From positions 1-64,000 of the forward strand of contig NZ_JPXI01000036.1 of NCBI RefSeq assembly GCF_000740675.1: a stretch of DNA of 64,000 bases, written 5' to 3'. The notes under the pieces are model-generated. The model was not told the origin of the DNA and did no database searches. It worked only from the letters and a program-made list of their open reading frames with translations. Each line of letters begins with the position of its first letter. The stretch's first letter is position 1. The stretch comes from Massilia sp. BSC265 (GTDB lineage Bacteria > Pseudomonadota > Gammaproteobacteria > Burkholderiales > Burkholderiaceae_D). A program made the position numbers and the translations under genes. Of the stretch, positions 18,791 through 27,901 are shown piece by piece.

Positions 18791-21043
18791 TCAACGCACC
18801 GCCGGATTGAAATCCGGCCGGCTGCTCGCCCTCGCCGCATAAAATCCCTGGTACTCGTCGCAGCCGTGCTGGCGCAGGAAGCGCAGCTGTTCTTCGGTTT
18901 CCACGCCCTCGGCCACCACGCGCAGGCGCAGGCTGCGCGCCATCGCGATGATCGCCGGGATCAGGGCCGCGTCAAGCGGGTCGTGCTCGATGTCGCTCAC
19001 GAAGCTGCGGTCGATCTTGAGCTTCGACAGGGGAAAGCGGCGCAGCGACGACAGGCTGGAGAGCCCGGTGCCGAAGCGGTCGATGGTCAGTTGCACCCCG
19101 CGTTCGCGCAGGGATTTCACGGTGTCGTCGAGCCCGTGGTCGCCGCGCATGATGGCGCCCTCGGTGATCTCCAGGTCGAGCCAGGCCGGCGCCAGCCCCG
19201 ACTGCGCGAGCGCGGCGTCCACGTTGTCGAGCAGGTGGCCGTGCAGGAACTGGATGTCGGAGAGGTTCACCGCCACCCTCGCCGCGTGGCCGGCGTCGCG
19301 CCAGCTGCGGGCCTGGGTGCAGGCCTCGCGCAGCACCCATTCGCCGATCGGGACGATCAGGCCGCATTCCTCGGCCACCGGCAGGAATTCTTGCGGCAGC
19401 AGCAAGCCGCGCTCGGGATGGCGCCAGCGGATCAGCGCTTCCATGCCGATCACCTTGCCGGAACCGACGTCGAGCTCGGGCTGGTACTCGAGCACGAATT
19501 CGCCGCGTTCGAGCGCCTGGCGCAGGCGCTTTTCCAGTTCGCCGCGCTCGAACACGCGTGCATTCATCTCGGGGCTGAAGAAGCGGAAGCTGTTGCGGCC
19601 ATTCTGCTTGGCGTGGTACATGGCCACATCGGCATGGTGCATCAGGGTGTCGACGTCGCTGCCGTCCGTGGGACAGATCGCGACCCCGATCGAGGCCGAC
19701 AGCGTCAGCTGCTGCCCCGCCACCTCGATGGGGCGGGACACCGCCTGCATCACGGCATTGGCCACGTGCGCGGCCTGGTCGACCCCGCCGATGTCGGCCA
19801 GCAGCACGACGAATTCGTCGCCGCCGAGGCGGCTGATGGTATCGACCCGGCGCACGCAGCCGCGCAGGCGCGCCGCGACCTCGCGCAGCACCGCGTCGCC
19901 GGTCTGGTGGCCGTTGTTGTCGTTGATGGCCTTGAAGCGGTCGAGGTCGAGGAACATGACGGCGAAGCTGTCGCGCTGGCGGCGCCAGGTGGCCAGCGCC
20001 TGGTGCATGCGGTCGAGGAACAGGGCGCGGTTCGGCAGGCCGGTGAGGGGGTCGTGCTCGGCCTGGTGGCGTACCCGCGCTTCGGCGCGCTTGCGCTCGC
20101 TGATGTCGGACAGCGTCGCCATGTAGCCGCTGGCTGCGCCATGCGGGTCGCGGATGGTGGTCAGCGCCACCCAGGCCGTGTAGTGCCCGCCGTCCTTGCG
20201 CATGGCGGACAACTCGCCCTGCCAGCGGTCATTACCGTCGAGCTGGGACCAGATGGTGTCGTAGAAGCCGCCCCCGCCGTCGTCGTCTTCGCCCCAGGGC
20301 AGGCTGGCCAGGGTCGCGCCGATGATGTCGTCCGCGCCGAAGCCGGTGATGGCGGTGAAGGCCTGGTTGACCGCCTGCACCCGGTATTCGGCATCCATGA
20401 CGATGATGGCTTCGTGCGCGTTCTCGAATACGCGCGCCGCCTGGCTCAGGTTGTCTTCGACCTGCTTGCGGGCGGTGATGTCCACCTCCATGCAGAACAC
20501 CTGCTGGGTGACGCCGTCGCGCTTGACGGGAAAGTGGTTCGAATGCAGCCACAGGCGCTTGCCCGCGGCGGTCTCGACCCGCCAGTCGCGCGACGCCGGG
20601 GCAATGCCGTCGCGCCAGATGCCGGCGATGGTGCGTTCGAACTCGGCCTGCTGGTCCAGGTGGGAGACCAGGTCGCGGAAAGGCTTGCCGAGGGCATGGC
20701 TGGACGGGATGCCGAACAGTTGGGTGCAAGCATGGTTCCAGAAGCGCACGATACCGGCGGCATCGCTCGAGTGCACGGCGACAGCCGGCGCCAGTTCGAT
20801 CGCCGTCACGAAACGGTACAGCCAGTCGAGCGCCTGCCGGCCGGGGCCGTCGAGCTCGACGGGTTCAGGAGCGGCGCCGGCCTGGCCGGGTGGCGCAGGG
20901 GATTGCAGGAGCCGCTCCTGGGCGTGGCGCACAGGATCGGGGGGCAAGTCCGGCACGCGCGGCCCGCTGAGCCAGCCGGTCGGGTCTTGCGCTTGTTCGC
21001 TCACGGAAGAATCCTTTATAACGGAAATAGTCATGGGTTCCAT
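18791..21043 (-). CDS. PAS-PAS-GGDEF-EAL cyclic di-GMP enzyme
   Basis: About 750 residues with no membrane segment. Two PAS domains come first (one around VAVHSSDAAGIVRFWNHA, the second after KQVEDNLSQAARVFENAHE, with a PAC tail DISERKRAEARV). The GGDEF domain has an intact RLGGDEF and so could make c-di-GMP. The EAL domain has intact EALIRW, NLSDIQ, LEITEG and LKIDRSFV. In the metal-binding loop the usual DDFGT reads DRFGT, which may weaken phosphodiesterase activity. Starts at 21043 (MEPMTIS) or 21034 are both possible; a longer frame upstream is antisense coding noise. Confidence 0.9.
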   Translation of the reverse strand: MEPMTISVIKDSSVSEQAQDPTGWLSGPRVPDLPPDPVRHAQERLLQSPAPPGQAGAAPEPVELDGPGRQALDWLYRFVTAIELAPAVAVHSSDAAGIVRFWNHACTQLFGIPSSHALGKPFRDLVSHLDQQAEFERTIAGIWRDGIAPASRDWRVETAAGKRLWLHSNHFPVKRDGVTQQVFCMEVDITARKQVEDNLSQAARVFENAHEAIIVMDAEYRVQAVNQAFTAITGFGADDIIGATLASLPWGEDDDGGGGFYDTIWSQLDGNDRWQGELSAMRKDGGHYTAWVALTTIRDPHGAASGYMATLSDISERKRAEARVRHQAEHDPLTGLPNRALFLDRMHQALATWRRQRDSFAVMFLDLDRFKAINDNNGHQTGDAVLREVAARLRGCVRRVDTISRLGGDEFVVLLADIGGVDQAAHVANAVMQAVSRPIEVAGQQLTLSASIGVAICPTDGSDVDTLMHHADVAMYHAKQNGRNSFRFFSPEMNARVFERGELEKRLRQALERGEFVLEYQPELDVGSGKVIGMEALIRWRHPERGLLLPQEFLPVAEECGLIVPIGEWVLREACTQARSWRDAGHAARVAVNLSDIQFLHGHLLDNVDAALAQSGLAPAWLDLEITEGAIMRGDHGLDDTVKSLRERGVQLTIDRFGTGLSSLSSLRRFPLSKLKIDRSFVSDIEHDPLDAALIPAIIAMARSLRLRVVAEGVETEEQLRFLRQHGCDEYQGFYAARASSRPDFNPAVR

Positions 21044-21287
21044 GACAATCCCATCATTCTTCCCCGCCCTGCCAGTTGGGCGTTTGCGGACACGCAAAGG
21101 CCGGGGCCGCCTGCATTTCACCACGCCTTTGGCGCATTCCAGACCCGCCGTTCGACCGCCCGTCGCATCCGGCTGGAGGCGAGGGGGACGCCTGGCTATA
21201 TTGGCATCATGCGCAAGGAGCTCCACCCTCATCGCCAGGACGGAGCCCGCGCGCGAAGAATTCCGTGCCGGCCCTGCGGTCGCCCCT

Positions 21288-21476
21288 TCAGGCGGCGTCC
21301 TGCGGGGCCGGTTCTTCCTGCGTATCGGCTTCGTCCTCCCCGGCCGCGGTCGCGGCGGGAGCGCCTTCGACCGCCTCGCGCTTGGCATCCTGCTTGCGCC
21401 TTGCCTTCTCTTCCGCCTTGCGCTTCTTCTCGAGTTCACGCTGCCGCTTTTCGTACTGGAAGTTCGTCCGTGCCAT
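21288..21476 (-). CDS. Small charged hypothetical protein
   Basis: A 62-residue protein starting MARTNFQYEKRQRELEKKRKA, preceded by GAGGTG. The first half is almost entirely Lys/Arg/Glu and should form a single charged helix or coiled coil. The second half is Ala/Glu-rich and disordered. Proteins with this opening occur in betaproteobacteria but have no known function. The 244 bp between it and the GGDEF-EAL start hold nothing I recognise. Confidence 0.7.
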   Translation of the reverse strand: MARTNFQYEKRQRELEKKRKAEEKARRKQDAKREAVEGAPAATAAGEDEADTQEEPAPQDAA

Positions 21477-21580
21477 GTTCACCTCGTTGCCTGTGGATGT
21501 GGAGAGTACTGCGGTACTGCGGTGCTGCATCATCGCTGGTGCTGGCCCATTATGGCCCACTGCTTGCGCGGCGGCTTGAA

Positions 21581-22486
21581 TTAACCCCGCGGGTGATGCT
21601 GGGCGTGCAGGTGCTTGAGGCGCTCGCGCGCAACATGCGTATAGATCTGTGTGGTCGAAATGTCGGCGTGGCCCAACAGCAGTTGTACCACGCGCAGGTC
21701 GGCGCCATGGTTCAACAAGTGGGTGGCAAAGGCATGGCGCAGCGTATGCGGCGACAACGGCCCCTTGATGCCGGCCTTTTGCGCATGTTTCTTGATCAGG
21801 ATCCAGAACATCTGCCGGGTCATTGCTGCGCCGCGGCCGGTAACGAACAGGGCGTCGTCGACCTGCCCGTTGAGGATGATGCCGCGTGCATCTTTCAGGT
21901 AGCGTTCCAGCCAGGTGCGCGCCTCCTGTCCGAAGGGCACCAGGCGGGTCTTGCTGCCCTTGCCTGTGATGCGCAACACACCGTCGTTCAGGCTTACTTC
22001 GACCAGTTTCAATGCCACCAGTTCCGACACCCGCAGCCCGCTCGCGTACATCAGCTCGAGCATGGTGCGTTCGCGCAGGCCCAGCGGCGTGGACACGTCC
22101 GGCGCCGCCAGCAGCGCCTCCACCTGGCCTTCGGTGAGGGTATGGACGAAGCGGACCGGCTGCTTGGCCGAGGCCATCTTCAGGCAGGGGTCGTGCGGGA
22201 TCTGGTTGCGGCGCAGCGCGAGCCCGTAGAAGCGCTTGAGTACCGACAGGCGCCGGTTCGCCGAGCTGGGCCGGGTCTCGGGATGGCGCTCGGCGAAATA
22301 AGCGGCGATGTCCTCGGGCTGCACGGCGAGCAGGCTGGCGCGCTGCGGGCGCTTGGCTTCCAGCCAGCCGGCAAAGAGCTTGAGGTCGCGGCGGTAGGCG
22401 TCGAGCGAATTTTTGGCCAGCCCCTGTTCCAGCCAGAGGGTGTCGCAGAACTCGTCGATCAGTCCCAGATCGATTGCTGCTGCCAT
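21581..22486 (-). CDS. xerD: Site-specific tyrosine recombinase XerD
   Basis: A 301-residue recombinase that with XerC resolves chromosome dimers at dif. The N-terminal SAM-like DNA-binding domain (IDEFCDTLWLEQGLAKNSLDAYRRDL) is followed by the catalytic domain with Arg in ASGLRVSEL, HTLRHAFATHL, the second His in LGHADISTTQIYTHV and the nucleophile Tyr in the same block. The start MAAAIDLGLIDEF overlaps the end of ogt by 28 bp, suggesting translational coupling. It is a chromosomal XerD rather than an island integrase. Confidence 0.95.
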   Translation of the reverse strand: MAAAIDLGLIDEFCDTLWLEQGLAKNSLDAYRRDLKLFAGWLEAKRPQRASLLAVQPEDIAAYFAERHPETRPSSANRRLSVLKRFYGLALRRNQIPHDPCLKMASAKQPVRFVHTLTEGQVEALLAAPDVSTPLGLRERTMLELMYASGLRVSELVALKLVEVSLNDGVLRITGKGSKTRLVPFGQEARTWLERYLKDARGIILNGQVDDALFVTGRGAAMTRQMFWILIKKHAQKAGIKGPLSPHTLRHAFATHLLNHGADLRVVQLLLGHADISTTQIYTHVARERLKHLHAQHHPRG

Positions 22487-22983
22487 GGGGATGCGGTGGC
22501 GCCTTCGTGGCGCAACAACCAGCGCTTGACCGAGAGGTGGAAACCGTTTTCGTCGTCCTGGTTCGAGAAGCCGCCCAGGCCGCCGGATGCCGTCACGCGG
22601 TGGCAGGGAATGATGAGCGGGAACCAATTGGCGCCGCAGGCCTGGCCCACCGCGCGCGGGGCCGAGCCGATCGTCTTCGCCAGTAGTCCATAGGTCTTGA
22701 CGCTGCCGCGCGGTATCGCGGAAATCTCGGACCAGACGCGGCGCTGGAACTCGGTGCCGGCCTCGACCAGCGGCAGGTCGAAGCGGAAATCGGGGTCCTG
22801 CAGGTAGTGCGCGACCTGCCGGGCGGCCCGCTCGGCCACCTCGCTGTCGCCGGTTTTTTCCTCGAACGAGGGCGGCAGGTAGACCAGTTCACGGACACGG
22901 CCATCGAGGGTGCGGATCCCGATGGCGCCAAATGCCGCCGGAACAATGGCGTTGAACAAAGTGCTTGCCTGGTCAGTCTTCAT
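22459..22983 (-). CDS. ogt: Methylated-DNA-protein-cysteine methyltransferase
   Basis: A 174-residue suicide repair protein that removes O6-methyl from guanine. The acceptor Cys is in IIPCHRVTASGGLGGF (residues about 140-155), preceded by the helix-turn-helix arginine finger region RAVGQACGANWFPL. The N-terminal half is the divergent ribonuclease-like domain. There is no Ada-type regulatory domain, so it is Ogt-like. It is cotranscribed with the overlapping xerD. Confidence 0.93.
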   Translation of the reverse strand: MKTDQASTLFNAIVPAAFGAIGIRTLDGRVRELVYLPPSFEEKTGDSEVAERAARQVAHYLQDPDFRFDLPLVEAGTEFQRRVWSEISAIPRGSVKTYGLLAKTIGSAPRAVGQACGANWFPLIIPCHRVTASGGLGGFSNQDDENGFHLSVKRWLLRHEGATASPWQQQSIWD

Positions 22984-23060
22984 CCCCGCATCTTAACCGC
23001 TGGGATGCGCCCCTGCCAGCTTTTGCGGCGGGCCTCGGCGAAAAAAACGCGCACAAGGAC

Positions 23061-23086
23061 AAAAAAAAGCGCACCCCAAGGTGCGC
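23061..23086 (-). terminator. Strong rho-independent terminator (minus strand)
   Basis: GCGCACC and GGTGCGC pair around CCAA; on the minus strand the stem is followed by eight T. It ends either a small RNA starting near 23245 or the dctP transcript. Confidence 0.85.
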
Positions 23087-23245
23087 TCCAATTCGGGTCA
23101 CGTCCCCGGCCGTTTAGCTGTGCTAACGGCTTCTGTAAAACGTGTGTCTCCTCGATTGTTCTCCGGTATGGATTACCGTGATTTTCTCTATGCTCCCCAA
23201 AACCGTATGTGTTCTGTTCGCGTACGCACCATGTGAGTGCGTCGA
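23061..23245 (-). ncRNA. Candidate small RNA between ogt and dctP
   Basis: A TATAAT-like box (TATGAT, 23257-23252 on the minus strand) is followed about 185 nt later by a strong terminator, with no open reading frame between. The interval contains internal complementarity such as CCGTTAGC/GCTAAACGG. It does not match tmRNA, 6S, RNase P or SRP RNA as I know them. It could instead be the long 3' untranslated end of dctP. The 413-bp gap 22984-23396 holds nothing else I can name. Confidence 0.45.
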
Positions 23246-23396
23246 GGCCCCATCATAACGCAAGCTTTCCCTACAAGCGTATCTTTTTGACCACATTACA
23301 AAAAATTATTTTTAGATATGAAGTAAACGCATGAGCGTTCGCAATCGTGTCATGCAGCTGTCATAGGTAGCTGCATTGTTGGCCATGGATTGGCCA

Positions 23397-24413
23397 TCAG
23401 TTGGCGACCTCGCGCCGGATCGCCTGCACCACATCCTTGCCGATGCGCGCTTCCATCTGTGCATATACGGGCTGCATCGCGCGCCGCCATTCGGCCTGCT
23501 GTTGCGGGCTGAGCGTATGGATCGTGGTGGTGCCCGCGCGTCGGATCGCCTCCAGGGCCTCGTCATTGGTACGCTGGGCAATGGTTTTTTCGTAGGCGGT
23601 GGCCTCGCGCATCGCCCGCTCCAGCTGCCTGCGGATGCCGCCAGGCAGGCCGTCCCAGAACTTCTTGTTGACGATGACGGCATAGCCCAGGTAGCCGTGG
23701 TGCGACACCGTCAGGTGCTTCTGCGACTCGTGCATCCGTTGGGTGAACATGTTCGAGGGCGGGTTTTCGGTGCCCTCCACCACGCCGTCGCGCAGGGCCG
23801 GGGCGGTTTCCGAGAAGGCCAGCGCCACCGGCTGGGCGCCCAAGGCGCGCATCTGCGCGTCCAGTACCTTGGATGCCTGGATGCGCATGCGCAGGCCGCG
23901 GAAGTCCTGCGGCTGCAGCAGCGGCTTGTTGGCCGACATCACCTTGAAACCATTGTCCCAGTAGGCCAGGCCGGTGATGCCCTTCGACTCCAGCTTGCGC
24001 AGCAGGCCGCGCCCGATGCGCCCCTCCGTCACCGCGTACAGCGCCGCCTTGGATGGGAAGATGTAGGGCAGGTCGAAAGCCTCGAATTCCTTCACGCCCA
24101 GCGGCGAGAACTTCGCCAGCGAGGGCGCGAGCATCTGCACCGCGCCCAGCTGCAGGGCTTCGAGCTCCTCGCGGTCCTTGTAGAGCTGGCTGTTCGGGTA
24201 GACTTGCACCTTCACCCGGCCGCCGGTCATCTGTTCGGCTAACGCTTTGAAGCGCTCCGCGGCGCGCCCCTTGGGCGTATCCGGCGCGACCACATGACTG
24301 AACTTGATGACGATCGGCGCCTGCGCCCATGCGGCATTGCCTGCGGCGGCAAGCAGCACGGCGGCGAAGAATCGGACCTGTACGGCGCGGATCGGGAAGG
24401 CGGTTCGGTTCAT
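23397..24413 (-). CDS. TRAP-type (DctP) solute-binding protein
   Basis: A 338-residue periplasmic binding protein. The Sec signal peptide ends near AWAQA (residues about 28-32). The mature protein starts IVIKFSHVVAPDTPKGRAAERF, and GLRMRIQASKVLDAQMRALGAQPV and TQRMHESQKHLTVSHHGYLGY mark the DctP fold; the Arg in LRMRIQ normally binds the carboxylate of the ligand. A dicarboxylate or other organic acid ligand is likely. There is no dctQ or dctM beside it. It is divergent from a sensor kinase, so it may serve as that kinase's ligand receptor. Confidence 0.9.
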   Translation of the reverse strand: MNRTAFPIRAVQVRFFAAVLLAAAGNAAWAQAPIVIKFSHVVAPDTPKGRAAERFKALAEQMTGGRVKVQVYPNSQLYKDREELEALQLGAVQMLAPSLAKFSPLGVKEFEAFDLPYIFPSKAALYAVTEGRIGRGLLRKLESKGITGLAYWDNGFKVMSANKPLLQPQDFRGLRMRIQASKVLDAQMRALGAQPVALAFSETAPALRDGVVEGTENPPSNMFTQRMHESQKHLTVSHHGYLGYAVIVNKKFWDGLPGGIRRQLERAMREATAYEKTIAQRTNDEALEAIRRAGTTTIHTLSPQQQAEWRRAMQPVYAQMEARIGKDVVQAIRREVAN

Positions 24414-24657
24414 CCTGCTGATTGAAGAGAATATGATGGGTAAGACCAGTCTGCGCGGCAGGCGCCTGCAGCGCCATCGTGGACTTCCACAATAATAGAT
24501 ACTCGCCCAGAAATACATGTGTTTTGGCTGCCATGAGCGGCGCACTCGCCGCCTTGCACAGCATCGGCAAGCCGCACCTCCGGTTCTGCGCGCCAAGACT
24601 CACGTTTATTTCTTGTCGAGTACGTTGGCCGACAGTGTAACGAAGTACGGAGCATTA

Positions 24658-26670
24658 ATGAAATTTCCTTTCGCCCAGCAGCCAGACGCCCAGCGCGCCC
24701 GCTCCTGGCGCTGGCTGGTGCCGGTGCTGCTGGTGCTGCTGTTCCTGGCCGTGCTGATCTGGCTGCCATGGCAGGCGCGCCAGATGGAAGCGACCGAACG
24801 CCAGGAACAGCTGATCGCGGATACGCTCTGGGTCGAACAGACCCTGCGCTTCGAGCTGGCGCGCAGCGAAGAGGCGTTGGCCGGGCTGGGCAGCGATCTC
24901 GCATCGCGTCCACCTTCGGCGCAAGCCTTGCAGGCGCGCTTCCGGCAGATGTTCGAGAACGGCCCCGAACTGGTGCGCATCGTCTGGTACGGCGCCGACG
25001 GCACGGTGCGGGCCAGCCATGGCCTGGAGCCACCCGGCGCCCTGCCCGCGCCGACCCGGTTGGCGGCCAGCGTGGCCATCCCCTCCCGGCGCGGCCGCTA
25101 CAGCGAAGCCTACGGCGCCAGCGAAGCCACCCCGGGCCTGCTCGACTACTACCTGCCGCTGTACGCCGGCGGCAAGCCTGCGGGCAGCCTGGTCGCCACC
25201 TACAGCCTGCAGGTGCTGCTCGACGAAACCGTGCCCTGGTGGTTCGCGCAGGACAACGCGCTGACCCTGCTCGACCGCGACGACCGTCCCGTCGCGCGGC
25301 GCGCTGCCGGCGGCCCCGGCCGCGGCATCTACACCCACCGGCGCGAGCTCGACCTGCCGGGTGCGCTGGTGGTGCTGTCCACCGACAGCGTCAAGCGCGC
25401 GCCCGAGCTGCTGCCGAACCTGCTGGTGGGCTCGGTCATCGTGCTGGCCCTGGGCCTGGTGCTGAGCCTCGCCTCGCTGTGGCGCCACATCTCGCGCACG
25501 CTCGCGGCGGAACGGGCACTGCGCCAGCAGATGGCTTTCCGCACGGCCATGGAGAACTCGCTGATCACCGGTTTGCGCGCGCGCGACCTGGAAGGCCGCG
25601 TGACCTACGTGAACCGCGCCTTCTGCGAGATCGTCGGCCTGCCGGCAGAAGAACTGGTCGGCAAGAAACCGCCCATGCCCTACTGGGCGCCGGAAGTCAT
25701 GCTTGAGTACGAGGAACGCTTCCGCGGCGTCCTGTCGGGGAACATCACGCCCCAGTTCGAGACCGTGTTCCAGCGCCCGGACGGCACACGCGTTCCGGTG
25801 CTGGTGTACGAGGCGCCGCTGGTGGATGCCGACGGCCGCCAGACCGGCTGGATGAGTTCGATCCAGGACATCACCGACCGCAAGCGCGCCGAAGAACTCA
25901 ACCGCCAGCAGCAGGAAAAGCTGGAAACCAGCGCGCGCCTGGCCACCATGGGAGAGATGTCGTCGATGCTGGCGCACGAACTGAACCAGCCGCTGGCGGC
26001 CATCTCCAGCTATACGGTGGGCGCCCTGAATGTCCTCGAGCGCACTGGCAAGTCCGGGGACGCCGACGATGTGAAAATGGCGGGCATGCTCAGGCATGCG
26101 CTGGAGCAGGCGCGCCAGCAGGCGCAGCGCGCGGGCCAGATCATCCGCAGCGTGCACGAGTTCGTGAAAAAACGCGAGCCGCGCCGCGAGCCGGTCACGA
26201 TCCATAGCGTGGTCGAGGGCGTGCGCGCGCTGATCGAGCTGCAGGCGCGCCAGGCCGGCGTGACCTTGCGCGTCGAGCTGCCGCCGGCCCTGCCCTCGGT
26301 ACTGGCCGACCGCGTGATGCTGGAACAGGTGCTGCTCAACCTGACCCGCAACGGCATCGAAGCAATGGTCGACACCGGGCTGGACCAGCGCGTGCTGCGC
26401 ATTACGGCCGAGCATGGCACTGGGAGCGAGGACAGCACGCTCTCGGTGTCGGTGATCGACCGCGGCCACGGCATCGCACCCGACGTGGCGGCCGGGCTGT
26501 TCTCGCCCTTCTACTCGACCAAGCTTGACGGCATGGGCATGGGCCTGTCGATCTGCCGCACGGCGATCGAGTTCCATGGCGGTACCCTGACCCATGCGCC
26601 GAACCCGGGCGGCGGCACCATCTTTACTTTCACCTTGCCTGCGCAAGCGGCGAGCGGGGCGCTGGGCTAA
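24658..26670 (+). CDS. Sensor histidine kinase (DctB/FixL-like) with periplasmic and PAS domains
   Basis: A 670-residue membrane kinase. Transmembrane segments are at about 17-36 and 255-275, enclosing a periplasmic sensor domain of roughly 220 residues. A cytoplasmic PAS domain follows (FRTAMENSLITGLRARDLEGRVTYVN to SSIQDITDRKRAEE). HisKA carries the phosphoacceptor His in MLAHELNQPLAAISSY and the ATPase has NLTRNGIEAM, DRGHGIAP and GMGMGLSICR. The ATG at 24658 follows GGAG. The neighbouring FixJ-type regulator starts 64 bp downstream, and dctP is divergent. The 244-bp divergent gap shows no clear operator. Confidence 0.93.
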   Translation: MKFPFAQQPDAQRARSWRWLVPVLLVLLFLAVLIWLPWQARQMEATERQEQLIADTLWVEQTLRFELARSEEALAGLGSDLASRPPSAQALQARFRQMFENGPELVRIVWYGADGTVRASHGLEPPGALPAPTRLAASVAIPSRRGRYSEAYGASEATPGLLDYYLPLYAGGKPAGSLVATYSLQVLLDETVPWWFAQDNALTLLDRDDRPVARRAAGGPGRGIYTHRRELDLPGALVVLSTDSVKRAPELLPNLLVGSVIVLALGLVLSLASLWRHISRTLAAERALRQQMAFRTAMENSLITGLRARDLEGRVTYVNRAFCEIVGLPAEELVGKKPPMPYWAPEVMLEYEERFRGVLSGNITPQFETVFQRPDGTRVPVLVYEAPLVDADGRQTGWMSSIQDITDRKRAEELNRQQQEKLETSARLATMGEMSSMLAHELNQPLAAISSYTVGALNVLERTGKSGDADDVKMAGMLRHALEQARQQAQRAGQIIRSVHEFVKKREPRREPVTIHSVVEGVRALIELQARQAGVTLRVELPPALPSVLADRVMLEQVLLNLTRNGIEAMVDTGLDQRVLRITAEHGTGSEDSTLSVSVIDRGHGIAPDVAAGLFSPFYSTKLDGMGMGLSICRTAIEFHGGTLTHAPNPGGGTIFTFTLPAQAASGALG

Positions 26671-26734
26671 AATCCGGGTACGGCCCTTGCGGCCGAACGA
26701 TCAACAGAACAAGCACGCCCCGGAGACCCATTAC

Positions 26735-27352
26735 ATGCTGCACATCGTCGACGATGAAGACGTCATCCGCGACGCGCTCGCCTGGCTGGCGCAATCGCGC
26801 GGGCTGGAAGCGCGCGGCTACGCGAGCGGGGAAGCATTTCTCGCCGCCGTCGGCTCGTCCGTCGCTCCCGCCGCGAACGGTACGCAGGGTGCGCAGGACG
26901 CCCAGGGCGACTGCGTACTGCTGGACGTGCGCATGCCCGGCATGAACGGCGTCGCCGTTTTTGACCAACTGGTCAAGAATGGCCTGAGCGCGCGCCTGCC
27001 CGTGATCTTCCTGACCGGCCACGGCGACGTGCCGATGGCGGTCGACTCGCTCAAGCGCGGCGCCTTCGACTTCTTCGAGAAGCCCTTCAACGACAACGTG
27101 CTGATGGACCGCGTCGAGGAAGCGCTGGCGGCCTCGCGCAAGGCGCTCGAGGGCGCCGTCGTGCAGGCGCGCCTGGCGACCCTGTCGGCACGCGAGCGCG
27201 AAGTGCTGGACCTGATCCTGGCAGGCATGATGAACAAGGTCGTGGCGGACAAGCTCGGCATCAGCATGCGCACGGTGGAGGTGCACCGGGCGCACATCTT
27301 CGACAAGATGCAGGTGAAGACGGCCGTCGAGCTCGCCGGGCTGCTGAAATAA
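26735..27352 (+). CDS. FixJ/NarL-type response regulator
   Basis: A 205-residue regulator with an N-terminal receiver (VDDEDVIRDAL, phospho-Asp in VLLDVRMPGMNG, Thr in FLTGHGDVPMAV, Lys in FFEKPF) and a C-terminal LuxR-type HTH (LSAREREVLDLILAGMMNKVVADKLGISMRTVEVHRAHIF). The ATG at 26735 follows CGGAG. A run rich in Ala/Gly/Gln between beta-2 and beta-3 of the receiver lengthens the usual loop. It is the obvious partner of the upstream kinase and may control dctP or a distant transporter. Confidence 0.93.
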   Translation: MLHIVDDEDVIRDALAWLAQSRGLEARGYASGEAFLAAVGSSVAPAANGTQGAQDAQGDCVLLDVRMPGMNGVAVFDQLVKNGLSARLPVIFLTGHGDVPMAVDSLKRGAFDFFEKPFNDNVLMDRVEEALAASRKALEGAVVQARLATLSAREREVLDLILAGMMNKVVADKLGISMRTVEVHRAHIFDKMQVKTAVELAGLLK

Positions 27353-27520
27353 GCGGCCACTTGGAACTTCCTGAACTGCCCTCAATTGCCCTCCGTTCTC
27401 CTTCTTTTTCGCGCGGCAAGCGTCCCTGCGATTTGAAGGAAGCCTTGTAAAATGAACCGGAACGCCTCGTGACCTCCGCATTCTGTAGCGGTCGCGGAGC
27501 TATTGCATTTAGGAATTCTC

Positions 27521-27901
27521 ATGAACGAAAAGACAGTTGCAGACAAGATGTTCCTGAGGACGGCGAAATCGATGCTGATCCTTAACGGCCAGGCCAACCC
27601 CGGTGTCGTGGCCCAGATGCCCCAGCACCTCGTCAAGGAAGGCGACGGTCCCTTCGACGTGATCCTGATGTTCGCGCTCAACCGCAAGGAGCTCGAGCAG
27701 TACCTGCCGATCGCCAAGGAACGCCTGGGCGAGAAGGGTTCCTTGTGGATCGCCTATCTCAAGCAGACCGCATCCAAGGCCACCGACATCCACCGCGATT
27801 CGATCAACGCCTATGCCAAGGAAAACGGCATCACCGCCGTGGCGATGATCTCGATCGACGGCGACTGGTCCGGCCTGCGCCTCAAGCGCATCGAGGTCTA
27901 A
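27521..27901 (+). CDS. DUF3052-family protein
   Basis: A 126-residue protein. PFDVILMFALNRKELEQYLPIAKERLGEKGSLWIAYLK and the end WSGLRLKRIEV match the DUF3052 pattern. AGGA precedes the ATG. The family has no known function. The upstream 168 bp contain no obvious structure. It is convergent with queG, the ends overlapping by 4 bp. Confidence 0.75.
   Translation: MNEKTVADKMFLRTAKSMLILNGQANPGVVAQMPQHLVKEGDGPFDVILMFALNRKELEQYLPIAKERLGEKGSLWIAYLKQTASKATDIHRDSINAYAKENGITAVAMISIDGDWSGLRLKRIEV

Noticed and set aside
18866..22693. A 1275-codon plus-strand open frame across the GGDEF-EAL, small protein and xerD genes
   Set aside because: It spans three recognised minus-strand genes, has no domain and reflects low stop-codon frequency in GC-rich sequence.
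23061..23245. 6S RNA as identity of the candidate small RNA
   Set aside because: No long end-to-end stem with a central bubble can be drawn, and the expected neighbour is absent.
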